From Palsa-504 sp050011155 (GTDB taxonomy: Bacteria; Actinomycetota; Actinomycetes; Streptosporangiales; Streptosporangiaceae): a stretch of DNA of 64,000 nucleotides. This document shows positions 52,453-61,927 of this stretch, piece after piece. The stretch covers positions 35,917 to 99,916 of the forward strand of contig JBEKJP010000016.1 of assembly GCA_050011155.1 (NCBI GenBank), in the 5' to 3' direction. Each line of letters begins with the position of its first letter. Within the stretch, counting starts at the first letter, position 1. Position numbers and translations under genes: made by a program. Under the pieces are notes generated by a model. The model did no database searches, was not told the origin of the DNA, and was given only the letters and a program-made list of their open reading frames with translations.

Positions 52453-53667
52453 ATGCGTTCCATGCCCCTCCTGGCCGCCCTCATGGAACGCTTCGCCGCC
52501 CAGCGGCCTTTCGCCAACCTCAGCATCGCCGCCTGCCTGCACATCACGGCCGAGACCGCCATGCTGGTCCGGCTGCTGCAGGCGGGCGGCGCCGCCGTCG
52601 CGCTGGCCGCGTCCAACCCGCTGTCCACCCAGGACGACATCGCGGCCGCGCTCGCGGACCGGTACGGCATCGCGGTCTTCGCCCGGGCCGGGGTCGACCG
52701 CAAGGGCTACTACCGGCACATCGAGCTGGCCCTGAACCAGGCCCAGCCGGATTTCGTCATCGACGACGGCGGTGACCTGGTCGGCACGCTCCATACGAAA
52801 GCCACCGCGCTGCTCTCCGGCGTCAAGGGTGGCTGCGAATCCACCACGACCGGCGTGATCCGGCTGCGCCGGATGGCCGCCGAGGGCGCGCTGGCCTTCC
52901 CGGTGATCGCGGCCAACGACACCGCGGTCAAGCGGATGGTCGACAACACCTGCGGGACCGGGCAGTCCGCCATCGACGGCATCCTGCGCGCCACCAATAC
53001 CCTGCTGGCGGGGAAGACCGTGGTGGTGGCCGGGTTCGGGGCCAGCGGACGCGGCGTGGCCGAGTACGCTCGCGGGTTCGGCGCCCAGGTCATCGTGACC
53101 GAGGTCGACCCGGTGCGCGCGCTCGACGCGTCGCTGCGCGGTTTCCGGGTGCTGCCCATGGCGCGGGCCGCGCCGCTCGGCGAGGTCTTCATCACCGTGA
53201 CCGGTTCGGTCGACGTCATCGGCGCGGACCACCTCGCGGTCATGCGCGACGGCGCGATCCTGGCCAACGCCGGGCACTTCGACGCGGAAATCGACGTGCG
53301 GGCGCTGGCGGACCTGGCGGTGGCCATCACGCCCGGCGTCCGGCCGCACGTCGACGCCTACGACCTCGGCGACGGCCGGACGCTGCTGCTGCTGGCCGAG
53401 GGGCGTGTGGTGAACCTGGTGGCCGCCGAGGGGCATCCGCCCGAGGTGATGGACCTGGCGTTCGGCCTCGAGGCGCTCGCCCTGGCCTGGCTGGCCGGGG
53501 CAGTACTGTCAAACACGGGTGACAAGCTGCCCGCCGGGGTGCACGAGGTGCCCGCGGGCATCGACGCCGAGGCGGCTCACCTGATGCTCGCCACCACCGG
53601 TACCTCGATCGACACGCTCACCGCGGCCCAGCTGGCCTACCGCGAGTCCTGGCGGATCGGCTCCTGA
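52453..53667 (+). CDS. Second adenosylhomocysteinase-type enzyme, short (archaeal-like) form
   Basis: A 404-residue SAHH homologue without the long insert of the first and without the C-terminal KPETYRY, as in short archaeal and thermophile forms. The catalytic set is intact: VIDDGGD, CESTTTGV, VKRMVDN, the NAD motif GFGASGRG and GHFDAEID. Where the long form has HMTIQT, this has HITAET; the residue near the purine is Glu instead of Gln, which hints at different base recognition, such as inosine. No start codon exists for about 18 in-frame family-like codons upstream of ATG 52453 (ending GEARIRYA). Co-directional with sahH and only 52 bases after it. Confidence 0.82.
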   Translation: MRSMPLLAALMERFAAQRPFANLSIAACLHITAETAMLVRLLQAGGAAVALAASNPLSTQDDIAAALADRYGIAVFARAGVDRKGYYRHIELALNQAQPDFVIDDGGDLVGTLHTKATALLSGVKGGCESTTTGVIRLRRMAAEGALAFPVIAANDTAVKRMVDNTCGTGQSAIDGILRATNTLLAGKTVVVAGFGASGRGVAEYARGFGAQVIVTEVDPVRALDASLRGFRVLPMARAAPLGEVFITVTGSVDVIGADHLAVMRDGAILANAGHFDAEIDVRALADLAVAITPGVRPHVDAYDLGDGRTLLLLAEGRVVNLVAAEGHPPEVMDLAFGLEALALAWLAGAVLSNTGDKLPAGVHEVPAGIDAEAAHLMLATTGTSIDTLTAAQLAYRESWRIGS

Positions 53668-53670
53668 GCG

Positions 53671-54867
53671 CTAGCCCGCCGGGGCCGAGCCAGCCGGAGC
53701 GGGCAGCTTGGGCTCGCGGGCCTGGGCGGGAACGGCCAGGACCCTTGGGCTCTGCTCCGTGCCCGGAGCCGGCGGCCGGGTCAGCAGCGTCCACAGGACC
53801 AGCCCGATCGGGTAGACGAAGTACCCCCACCGGGTGGCCGGCGCCAGCGTGAACATGACCGCGAGCCCGATCGCGAGGCGCCAGGCGGCGGCGCGCGCGT
53901 CGGCCGGCGGCCGGACCACCAGCGACACGGCGAAGCCGAGCCCGGCCGCGGCCAGCAGCGCGACCGCGGCCCAGTGCCCCGCCATCCCGGTCGTGGCCAG
54001 CAGGTGCCCGGGCAGCGGGCTGGCCGCCGGCGTCTTGTACTTGCTCAGGCCGAGCGGGAACAGCACGGTGTTCTGCAGGAACGACCACGGGTGGCCCAGT
54101 GCGGCGGGCGCGGACGCCACCGAGAGCAGCACGGCCGCACCGAGCACGACCCCGGCGAAGCGCCAGGCCGCCCTGGCCGCGTCCCGGACGGTCAGCATCG
54201 CTGCGATGACCGGCACGGCGGGCCAGGCGGTCGCCTTCATGGCGCACGCGACCCCGAGGGCCGCGGCCGCGCGGAACAGCCCCGACGGGCGGGCGACGAG
54301 CGCCAGCGTCAAGAGCATCAGCGCGATGACGGGCGGGTCGGTGATCCCCACCGCGAGCGGAAGGGCGATCACCGGTGAGGCCGCGAAGAACAGCGCGGAA
54401 AGCAGCACGCCCCGCCGGCACCCCCGGCAGCGCCGGTGCGGCGCCGCCACCGCGAACGCCGCCCAGATCAGCGCGATCGAGGTGAGGCAGAGCCAGAGCC
54501 GCGGATCGCCCGCGAAGCCGGTCGCGCCCAGCGCCCTGGGCATCCCGAACAGCGCCATGACCGGCAGGTACGGGTTGTAGGACAGCCAGTAGGTGAGTTC
54601 GCCCGCGGGCAGGTACGGGGTGCCGTGCTGCAGCAGCAGTGCCGCCGACCGCGAGATGACCTGCACCTCAGGGGTCGGCGCGACCCGGATGACGAGCCAG
54701 GCCACCGGCGCCGCCAGCGCCCCGGCCAGCGGGATCAGCACCGGCCAGATGACCGGCACGTTCTTGTTCCTGGTGAGCCAGATGACCACCGTCGTCACGC
54801 CGTATCCGACCGCCGCCCAGACGGCCCAGGTCCGGTCCGCTTGCACCGTGATCAGGGCCAGCGCCAC
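53671..54867 (-). CDS. GT87/DUF2029-like polytopic membrane glycosyltransferase
   Basis: A 398-residue membrane protein with about ten TM helices. A segment LTYWLSYNPYLPVMALFG and FFAASPVIALPLAVGITDPPVIALML match the polyprenyl-phosphate-mannose dependent GT-C families of actinobacteria. The start at 54867 (MALALITVQADRTW) lacks about one helix relative to family members, and the upstream DNA does not supply one in frame with a start codon. The last 35 residues are Pro/Ala-rich. It is convergent with the short SAHH gene, leaving only three bases between stops. Confidence 0.6.
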   Translation of the reverse strand: MALALITVQADRTWAVWAAVGYGVTTVVIWLTRNKNVPVIWPVLIPLAGALAAPVAWLVIRVAPTPEVQVISRSAALLLQHGTPYLPAGELTYWLSYNPYLPVMALFGMPRALGATGFAGDPRLWLCLTSIALIWAAFAVAAPHRRCRGCRRGVLLSALFFAASPVIALPLAVGITDPPVIALMLLTLALVARPSGLFRAAAALGVACAMKATAWPAVPVIAAMLTVRDAARAAWRFAGVVLGAAVLLSVASAPAALGHPWSFLQNTVLFPLGLSKYKTPAASPLPGHLLATTGMAGHWAAVALLAAAGLGFAVSLVVRPPADARAAAWRLAIGLAVMFTLAPATRWGYFVYPIGLVLWTLLTRPPAPGTEQSPRVLAVPAQAREPKLPAPAGSAPAG

Positions 54868-55140
54868 GGCGTAAAGTAAATACCCCGTTCGCCGCCAGCA
54901 GCCGGTTCCGGCTCAGCCAGTGCTGATGAAATAGCACTGGGTGATGATTGTCTATCTGCCCGAGTTCCTTCTTTAGCCTTACCCGCGTGCGTTCCACTGT
55001 GCCGGCTACCCGCCCGTCCGCGCGTTATTCCCCTGTTGATCATCCAGCTGTGGCCACTGAAGACCGGTAGAACTGCCCCCGAAAGCAGGTAAATCAGCCT
55101 ATCATCAGGAGAAATTGAGCTGCCGTTCAGGCACGCGTGG

Positions 55141-55833
55141 CTAGGGAAGCTTCCAGTCGACCGGCTCGCCGCCCTGCTGCTCCAGGAGATGATTGGCGCG
55201 GCTGAACGGACGGGTGCCGAAAAATCCGTTGTGGGCCGAATTAGGGCTCGGATGCGCCGATTCGATGCACGGAACACTCTGTTCGCCGGCTTTGGCTAGC
55301 AGCGGGACGAGGGTCCGTGCGTCCCGGCCCCACAAGATCGCCACCATCGGCTCGGTCTTACGCGCGGCCAGCGCCCGGATGGCCTGCTCGGTCACCTGCT
55401 CCCAGCCCTTGCCCCGGTGCGAGCCCGGCTGGCCCGGCTGGACGGTGAGCACCCGGTTGAGCAGCAGCACACCGCGCTCGCTCCACGGGGTCAGGTCCCC
55501 GCTGGCCGGCTTGGGGTAGCCGAGGTCGTTCGAGTACTCGGTGAAGATGTTGAGCAGGCTCGGCGGCAGCCGGCGCACCCCGGGCGCGACCGAGAAGCTC
55601 AGCCCGATGGCGTTCCCGGGCGTGGGGTAGGGATCCTGGCCCACGATGAGCACGCGGACGGCCTCGAATGGCTGCTTGAACGCCCGCAGCACGTTCTCGC
55701 CCGCGGGCAGGTACGTGCGCCCGGCGGCGATCTCGGCCCGCAGGAACTCGCCCATCGCGGCGATCTGGTCCTCGACCGGTTCGAGGGCCTCGGCCCAGCC
55801 CGGGTCGATGATATTGCGCAAGGGTTCGGTCAT
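55141..55833 (-). CDS. ung: Uracil-DNA glycosylase
   Basis: A 230-residue family 1 uracil-DNA glycosylase. VLIVGQDPYPTPGNAIGLSFS carries the catalytic D67; LLLNRVLTV and ILWGRDARTL follow, and the leucine-loop motif is HPSPNSAHNGFFGTRPFSRANHLL. It removes uracil from DNA at the start of base-excision repair. ATG 55833 is chosen as the start of conserved sequence. Divergent from mtrA across 230 bases. Confidence 0.95.
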   Translation of the reverse strand: MTEPLRNIIDPGWAEALEPVEDQIAAMGEFLRAEIAAGRTYLPAGENVLRAFKQPFEAVRVLIVGQDPYPTPGNAIGLSFSVAPGVRRLPPSLLNIFTEYSNDLGYPKPASGDLTPWSERGVLLLNRVLTVQPGQPGSHRGKGWEQVTEQAIRALAARKTEPMVAILWGRDARTLVPLLAKAGEQSVPCIESAHPSPNSAHNGFFGTRPFSRANHLLEQQGGEPVDWKLP

Positions 55834-56065
55834 GCGGAGCACTGTAGCCGCGGCCCCCGACAAAACGACCGACAAGACCTTTTGTACCGAACGAGCTAGG
55901 CGTTGAGCCCCGGTCCCGCCCGCCCGCACCTCCGGCCGGCCGCGGCCCGGTGGGGGTTTGATATCGGGACATGACGGAAAAGCTATCCCTGAACCGGTGC
56001 CGCGACCTGGTAAGTGGGGGTAACCTGCGTCCACGCAGTGTCAATCACATGGAACGATGGGGCCC

Positions 56066-56743
56066 ATGAAGGGACGAGTTCTTGTCGTCGATGACGACGC
56101 CGCCCTCGCCGAGATGCTCGGGATCGTGCTTCGCGGTGAGGGGTTCGAGCCTACTTTCGTCTCAGACGGCGACAAGGCGGTCGAGGTTTTCCGGGATTCC
56201 CGGCCCGACCTGGTCCTCCTTGACCTGATGTTGCCGGGCTCCGACGGAATTGACGTATGCCGCCAGATCCGCGCCGAGTCCGGCGTGCCGATCGTGATGC
56301 TGACGGCGAAGACGGACACCGTTGACGTGGTCCTCGGGCTGGAATCCGGCGCCGACGACTACATCATGAAGCCGTTCAAGTCCAAGGAACTGGTCGCCCG
56401 GGTCCGGGCCCGGCTGCGCCGGACCGACGAGCCCGCACCCGAGATGCTCCAGATCGGCGACATCGTCATCGACGTGGCCGGCCACTCGGTCAAGCGCGAC
56501 GGCGAGACGCTCAACCTCACCCCGCTCGAGTTCGACCTGCTGGTGGCGCTGGCCCGCAAGCCGCGTCAGGTGTTCACCCGCGAGGTGCTGCTCGAGCAGG
56601 TCTGGGGTTACCGGCACGCCGCGGACACCCGCTTGGTCAACGTGCACGTGCAGCGCCTGCGCGCGAAGATCGAGAAGGATCCCGAGCATCCCGAGATCGT
56701 CGTGACGGTACGCGGTGTCGGGTACAAGGCGGGCCCCGGCTAA
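56066..56743 (+). CDS. mtrA: OmpR-type response regulator MtrA
   Basis: A 225-residue regulator. The receiver has D9-D10-D11, phospho-acceptor D53 (LLDLMLPG), T (MLTAKTD) and K (IMKPFK). The C-terminal winged helix contains LTPLEFDLLVALARKPRQVFTREVLLEQVWGYRHAADTRLVNVHVQRLRAKIE. It is the essential cell-cycle and cell-wall regulator of actinobacteria. ATG 56066 (MKGRVLVVDDD) is the conserved start. It lies 16 bases upstream of mtrB. Confidence 0.96.
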   Translation: MKGRVLVVDDDAALAEMLGIVLRGEGFEPTFVSDGDKAVEVFRDSRPDLVLLDLMLPGSDGIDVCRQIRAESGVPIVMLTAKTDTVDVVLGLESGADDYIMKPFKSKELVARVRARLRRTDEPAPEMLQIGDIVIDVAGHSVKRDGETLNLTPLEFDLLVALARKPRQVFTREVLLEQVWGYRHAADTRLVNVHVQRLRAKIEKDPEHPEIVVTVRGVGYKAGPG

Positions 56744-56759
56744 GCCCAGGGCACTGACG

Positions 56760-58556
56760 GTGGCATCGGGACGCGCGGGCAGGCGGCGACGCTGGATCAT
56801 GACCTTCCGGCGGTCCGCCGTCGGCCGCGCCGTCATCCGGCGGCTGCCGGTCCGGGTCAAGCGCTGGATGCGGGTCGGCCGCCGGTGGCAGCGCAAGGCG
56901 GTCGCCCGGGTCAAGTTCCGCTGGCACCGGTCGCTGCAGCTGCGGGTGGTCTCGACCACCTTGCTGCTTTCCGTCCTGGTCATCGCCGTGCTCGGCTTCT
57001 TCCTGATCCAGTCGGTCGCGGCCGGCCTGCTGACGAATGCGGAGACCGCCGCGGACTCGCAGATCAGGAACGGCCGGACGGCCGCGCTCGGGCTGTCCAG
57101 CGTGAACGTGCTCGATCCGGCGAATCCCACCGACACGTCCCTGATCGTGAGCGCGGCCACGGCCACGGCCCGCGCGCTGCAGCAGCCGAGCGGCAGCACC
57201 GGCAGCTACCTGGTCTTCATCCAGCTGACCAACATCACCCCCGCCCTCGTCCACTGGGTGGGCCAGACCAACGTCGACATCACCGCGACGATCCCGCCGA
57301 CCCTGATCGGCAAGGTGGCGGGCGAGCAGCGCAGCCCGGGAGATGAGAACAAGAACACCGGGGCGCCGCTCTACGAGCCGACCACGCTGGTCTACAACTC
57401 CGGCACCTCAGTGCCGGCCTTGGCCGTCGGCGTCCCGCTGGGCGGTTACTACCAGCTGTATTACGTGTTCCCGTTCACCCAGCAGCAGGCCACCCTGTTG
57501 CTCGTGCAGCGCATCCTGGTCGGCGTGGGCCTCGCGCTTGTGGCCCTGCTGGCCGCGATCGCGTCGCTGGTCACCCGGTGGGTAGTGCTGCCGGTGCGGC
57601 ACGCGGCCCAGGCCGCCCAGCGGGTGTCGGACGGGCACCTAGGGGAGCGCATGCGGGTGCGCGGCGTGGACGACCTGGCCGCGCTGGCGACCTCGTTCAA
57701 CGGCATGGCGGGCAGCCTGCAGGGCAAGCTGCGCGAGCTCGAGGAGCTCTCCAACGTGCAGCGCCAGTTCGTCTCCGACGTCTCGCACGAGCTCAGGACG
57801 CCGCTGGCGACGATCAAGATGGCCGCCGAGATCCTCTTCGAGGCCCGCAGCGAGCTCGACGCGGCGGCCGGCCGGTCGGTGGAGCTGCTGCAGAGCCAGC
57901 TGGACCGGTTCGAGGAGCTGCTCGTCGACCTGCTCGAGATCAGCCGGTTCGACGCGGGCGCGGCCACCCTGGACGTCGATCTCGTGGACGTCTGTGACCT
58001 GGTGCGACGCTCGGCCGACGACGCCCAGCAGCTGGCCGAGCGCAAGGGCGGCCGGATCGAGTTCCGGCTGCCGGCGACCGGCTGCTTCGCCGAGGTCGAC
58101 CGCCGCCGGGTGGAGCGCATCCTGCGCAACATCTTCGTCAACGCGGTCGAGCACGGGGAAGGCAAAGAGGTGGTGGTGACCACCGCCATCGACAGCGACG
58201 CGGTGGCGATCTCGGTCCGGGACTATGGCGTGGGCCTGCGGCCCGGCGAGGAGCACAAGGTCTTCGACCGGTTCTGGCGCGCCGACCCGTCCCGGGCCCG
58301 CACCATCGGCGGCAGCGGCCTGGGACTGGCCATCTCGCTCGAGGACGCCCGGCTGCACGGCGGCTGGCTCCAGGCCTGGGGCGAGCGCGGCAAGGGCTCG
58401 GTGTTCCGGCTGACGCTGCCCCGGATCGCCGGCGCCGAGCTGGCGGGCTCGCCGCTGCCGCTCGGCCCGGACGAGGCCGAGGTCATCGTCCCGGGCCCGG
58501 GTACCGGCCCGTTCCCGGCGGCGGCCGAGATCACCGGGGTGACCCCGCATGCCTAA
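56760..58556 (+). CDS. mtrB: Sensor histidine kinase MtrB
   Basis: A 598-residue kinase; GTG at 56760, with an ATG at 56799 as alternative. A long basic N-terminus is followed by TM1 (LRVVSTTLLLSVLVIAVLGFFLIQS), an extracellular sensor domain, TM2 (about 250-275), a HAMP domain and the DHp domain with H343 in SDVSHELRTPLATIK. The ATP-binding domain has the N box (RNIFVNAVEHG), FDRFWRADPSRART and GSGLGLAIS. It is the partner of MtrA; the last 8 bases overlap lpqB. Confidence 0.96.
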   Translation: MASGRAGRRRRWIMTFRRSAVGRAVIRRLPVRVKRWMRVGRRWQRKAVARVKFRWHRSLQLRVVSTTLLLSVLVIAVLGFFLIQSVAAGLLTNAETAADSQIRNGRTAALGLSSVNVLDPANPTDTSLIVSAATATARALQQPSGSTGSYLVFIQLTNITPALVHWVGQTNVDITATIPPTLIGKVAGEQRSPGDENKNTGAPLYEPTTLVYNSGTSVPALAVGVPLGGYYQLYYVFPFTQQQATLLLVQRILVGVGLALVALLAAIASLVTRWVVLPVRHAAQAAQRVSDGHLGERMRVRGVDDLAALATSFNGMAGSLQGKLRELEELSNVQRQFVSDVSHELRTPLATIKMAAEILFEARSELDAAAGRSVELLQSQLDRFEELLVDLLEISRFDAGAATLDVDLVDVCDLVRRSADDAQQLAERKGGRIEFRLPATGCFAEVDRRRVERILRNIFVNAVEHGEGKEVVVTTAIDSDAVAISVRDYGVGLRPGEEHKVFDRFWRADPSRARTIGGSGLGLAISLEDARLHGGWLQAWGERGKGSVFRLTLPRIAGAELAGSPLPLGPDEAEVIVPGPGTGPFPAAAEITGVTPHA

Positions 58557-60618
58557 GGGACGTTCGTGGCTGGCTCCTTCGTGGCTGGCTCCTTCGTGGC
58601 TGGCCCCTTCCTGGCTGGCACGGTGCCGCCTGGCCTTCGTGCTGGCCGCCGCGGCCGCGTCGGTGGCGGGCTGCGTGGGCATGCCCAACAGCGGCTCGCC
58701 CGGCACGGTGGGCGCCTCTCCCCAGAACACCTCGCAGGACTCCGACTTCATCGGCGCCATCCCGGCCGGCCCGCAGAAGGGCTGGAGCCCGACCGATATC
58801 GTGAAGGGGTACCTGAACGCGAGCATCGGCTATCCGAGCTACCAGGACATCGCCCGGGAGTACCTCGCCAGCGCGCCGGACAAGCCGCTCTGGAACTCGA
58901 ACTGGTCCGTCAAGGTGGTCGAGCAGGTCAACGTACAAGACGCCGACTTCAGCCCGGGCGGGCGTACCGCCGCGGTGGACGTCACCGGCGCGGTGCTGGC
59001 CTCGTTTAACGGGTCGGGCCAGTACGTCGGGGCGCAGGGAAGCCGCACTGGAGGGCAGCCGGACGATACCGGGACCCAGTCCGCGGACCAGCAGTTCACG
59101 CTGGCCAAGGTGAACGGCCAGTGGCGGATCACGAACGCGCCGGACAGCTTCCGGATGCTGACCCAGCCCGACTTCGCCAAGGTCTACCGGGCGCAGGACC
59201 TGTACTTCTTCGACCCGACCGACCAGGTGCTGGTGCCCGACTCGGTGTTCGTGCCGACCGGGACCTCGCCGAGCTCGCTGGTCAGGAACCTGGTCAACGC
59301 GCTGCTCAACATCCCGCAAGCGCCATGGCTGAAGGCTCAGGGCAACCCGCTCCCGCCCGCCGTCACCGCGTTTCCCCTCCACACCAAGGTTCTCGGCGTG
59401 ACCGTCGACGGGACCACCGCGACGGTCAACCTGGGCGGCCCCGCGGTGAGCGCTACGCCGCAGGTCCGCCAGCAGATGGCCACCCAGCTGGTGTGGACCC
59501 TGGCCGGCCAGGCCGGCAACCCGCAGAACGCCCAGAACCCGCCGAGCATCCAGGCGGTCCTGCTGGAGATCAACGGTAAGCCGTGGTCGCCGTCCGCCGC
59601 CGCCTGTCCCGACACCGGCGGGCAGAGCCAGAGCCCGGCGCAGAAGCTGCTCATGTACGGGTGCCGCAACCCCTACCCGGCCGCGACGTCTTCGGCGTTT
59701 TTCTACACCGTCAACGGGCAGGCGTGGACCAGGTGCGCGTCGCAATCGCAGGTGATTTCCACCAACGTGGGCGTGATCCAGCCCGTCTTCGGCAAGACCG
59801 GCGCGGCCTCGCTCAACCCGGCCTGCCCGGGCACGTCGGTGCAGGCTAGCGCCAGCCCCGTGCCGCCGTCCCAGACGCACCAGGCACCCCCGCTGACCAT
59901 GGTCGCCGTGTCCTCCGACGGCAAGTACCTGGCCGGGTACTCCCCGCAGGGGAATTCTCTGCTGGTGTGGGCCGCGAACCAGGCCAAGCCCACGAGCACG
60001 ATTCCCCTGTCGGGTGTCACCTCGATCGGCTGGGACCGGCGGGACTACCTGTGGGTGGCCCAGGGCGACATCACCACGGTGGTCGCGCAGACCGGTGGCA
60101 GCAAGCCGAGCGCCCAGATCATGAACAACTTCCCCGGGAAGATCCTCGGCTTCGGCATCGCCCCGGACGGCGTCCGGGTGGCCGCCATCGTGCAGGCCGG
60201 ATCGGGTCCCGAGGTCGAGCTCGCGGCCATCAACAGCGGCTTGTCGCCCTCCAGCCAGCCGTCCGCCCCCTTCGACCGGATGTCCATCGGGCAGCCCGTC
60301 CAACTCGCCCCCAACGTCACCAATCCGGTCGCTCTGACCTGGTATAACGCCGACAACCTGCTCGTCCTCGACGGAACCGGTTCGCAGACTTCGCTGTGGG
60401 AGGTCCCGGTCGACGGGCAGCCCGCCACGAAGCTGCCCGGCGTGCTGCCCGGCGCGATCTCCATCACCGCCAACACCGCGCAGAACGTCTTGGTGGCCGG
60501 GCTCACCGACAACCGGATGGAGGTCTCAGCGGCGCCCCAGGGCCCCTGGCAGCTGCTCGGCGGCGGTGGCCAGAACCCGGCCTTCCAGATCCCCCTCCCG
60601 TTCTCGGCCCAGTCCTGA
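58549..60618 (+). CDS. lpqB: Lipoprotein LpqB with GerMN domain
   Basis: A 689-residue lipoprotein that modulates MtrB. The lipobox is SVAGC with lipidated C42. Before it, residues 6-24 are an unusual SWLAP repeat (four units, nucleotides 58564-58620), giving a signal sequence of uncommon length. A GerMN domain (about 200-320) is followed by a C-terminal beta-propeller-like region. Its ATG overlaps the mtrB stop. In related genomes comF follows; here a 1.6-kb repeat-rich gap follows instead. Confidence 0.92.
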   Translation: MPKGRSWLAPSWLAPSWLAPSWLARCRLAFVLAAAAASVAGCVGMPNSGSPGTVGASPQNTSQDSDFIGAIPAGPQKGWSPTDIVKGYLNASIGYPSYQDIAREYLASAPDKPLWNSNWSVKVVEQVNVQDADFSPGGRTAAVDVTGAVLASFNGSGQYVGAQGSRTGGQPDDTGTQSADQQFTLAKVNGQWRITNAPDSFRMLTQPDFAKVYRAQDLYFFDPTDQVLVPDSVFVPTGTSPSSLVRNLVNALLNIPQAPWLKAQGNPLPPAVTAFPLHTKVLGVTVDGTTATVNLGGPAVSATPQVRQQMATQLVWTLAGQAGNPQNAQNPPSIQAVLLEINGKPWSPSAAACPDTGGQSQSPAQKLLMYGCRNPYPAATSSAFFYTVNGQAWTRCASQSQVISTNVGVIQPVFGKTGAASLNPACPGTSVQASASPVPPSQTHQAPPLTMVAVSSDGKYLAGYSPQGNSLLVWAANQAKPTSTIPLSGVTSIGWDRRDYLWVAQGDITTVVAQTGGSKPSAQIMNNFPGKILGFGIAPDGVRVAAIVQAGSGPEVELAAINSGLSPSSQPSAPFDRMSIGQPVQLAPNVTNPVALTWYNADNLLVLDGTGSQTSLWEVPVDGQPATKLPGVLPGAISITANTAQNVLVAGLTDNRMEVSAAPQGPWQLLGGGGQNPAFQIPLPFSAQS

Positions 60619-60751
60619 CTCCCCGGTACGACTGAGCCTCACCGCTCCGCCTCATCGCCCGGACGGTGCTGCTCCCTCCAGCATCCTCAGTTTCCGCCGT
60701 CCCTTCGGTCCCAGCCCCCGGGACCCGGTGCGCCACCGGCGCTGCTCTGGG

Positions 60752-60901
60752 GGCGTTCCGGAACAACCTGAGTCTGCGGCGGTGTCGCGGTGATGAGGGG
60801 CCGTCGTGACGAAATGCCCGGCTTGTCCCGGTTCGCGGCAGCCCGGCACTGGCCCCGTCTTCCCCGGGAACCGGGACAATGTGAAGGTGACCCCGTGGTA
60901 A
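60752..60901. repeat. Long dispersed repeat segment I, copy 2
   Basis: Same orientation and block order as 15628-15784: GGCGTTCCGG-ACAACCTGAG, CGAAATGCCCGGCTTGTCCC, CCGGGACAATGTGAAGGTGA. It lies 130 bases after the lpqB stop. Confidence 0.65.
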
Positions 60902-61206
60902 CCCAATGCCAGGAATTTAAGGAAGCTCTGGGTGTCCCTTTCCGGGGAGTTTCTGCTGGCCGGGGCCGTTTCACGGCGGGCGGGGCGGCGCCAGGGAAAC
61001 AGCACGGGCGCACGCCGGCTCCGGCGGAACGGCCGCGGCATCCCGGCCACGCCACGCCCGTTACATCCCCTCATGCCCCAACTTCAGATTAAGACATTCC
61101 GGGCGTAGACCATGATCATGGAACAGCATGGTGTGAGGGCGCCCGCCTTAACTTCCTGCCATTACGTGGTAACCGGGACGATGCCATATGGGTGCAGCTC
61201 TTTCCG

Positions 61207-61353
61207 GTGAGCGTCGCGGCCGTGGTGCTGGCGGTGCTCACGATCTCGGCGGTGCGCCTGGTGCGGGCCTGGCGGCCGCGGCGGCGCCGCCGGGCGTGCT
61301 GGGTGTGCCCCCGCTTACGTTCTAGGGTGCTCTGGGTGCCACGCACCACGTAA
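61207..61353 (+). CDS. Possible 48-residue membrane peptide
   Basis: A GTG-started frame encodes one hydrophobic helix (SVAAVVLAVLTISAVRLV) followed by RAWRPRRRRR and a short tail with two Cys. Small proteins of this layout occur in actinomycetes. No ribosome site is evident, so it may be chance coding in a G+C-rich spacer. Confidence 0.25.
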   Translation: MSVAAVVLAVLTISAVRLVRAWRPRRRRRACWVCPRLRSRVLWVPRTT

Positions 61354-61569
61354 GGCCAGGGGCAGGACTGCCGCAAGCCGGGACGGGGCCGGCGGCGGGA
61401 GCGGGCGGCGGGGCGGGAGCGGGCGGCGGGCAGGGCTGGAGCGGGAGCGGGATCGGGAGCGGGGTCATCGCGGAGCCCTCAGACGCGGCTCGTATCAGCC
61501 GCACCAGCCCTCACTCCAGCAGAGCTGCACCCATGCCACATCGTTCCGGTCATGAACGGCTGCCCCGGT

Positions 61570-61711
61570 GACGGCAGGGGCAGGTGATGATCTGGCCGAC
61601 GGGCCGCGGGACGGGATGATGGCACATCCGGCACATGTGACACGCCGCAGGAACACCTTATTTTCGAACACTCACCTTGGTGACCCGGTGGCACGCCGGG
61701 TCACTAAGCCA
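61570..61711. repeat. Long dispersed repeat segment II, copy 2
   Basis: Matches 15834-15990: GACGGCAGGGGCAGG, then a diverged centre, then CTTATTTTCGAACACTCACC and CCGGTGGCACGCCGGGT. It ends 30 bases before the A+T-rich promoter zone. Confidence 0.55.
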
Positions 61712-61889
61712 CGGCGAGACACGCCGACGGATGTTCGCCGATTCAAATTTTTAGTCCCTGAGGTCCCAGGAATCTCTTCCGTTCGGGTTTTCCTGGTTAA
61801 CGGCGTTTTCCGATGCCCCGACCGGGCGGCGTGTCAACGTTATGCAGTCGTTATGTAACATTATGTGATCAATCGCCTACAAGTCCCTC

Positions 61890-61927
61890 CTGACATTCGC
61901 GCTCTGGCGAGCTAGCGTTCAGTCATG
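61890..61927 (+). promoter_or_regulatory. Candidate hpf promoter with ATG at the predicted transcription start
   Basis: CTGACA (61890-61895) and TAGCGT (61913-61918) are 17 bases apart. The expected start lies at about 61925, the A of an ATG. That ATG opens a 119-codon frame overlapping the hpf start, but the frame is Arg-rich and unconvincing. The promoter would give hpf a leader of about 350 bases. CGGGAGA/TCTCCCG near 62075-62097 forms a hairpin within it. Confidence 0.4.

Noticed and set aside
60619..61206. Transposase or insertion sequence in the lpqB-hpf gap
   Set aside because: No frame resembles a transposase and no terminal inverted repeats bracket a coding unit; only short non-coding repeats are seen.
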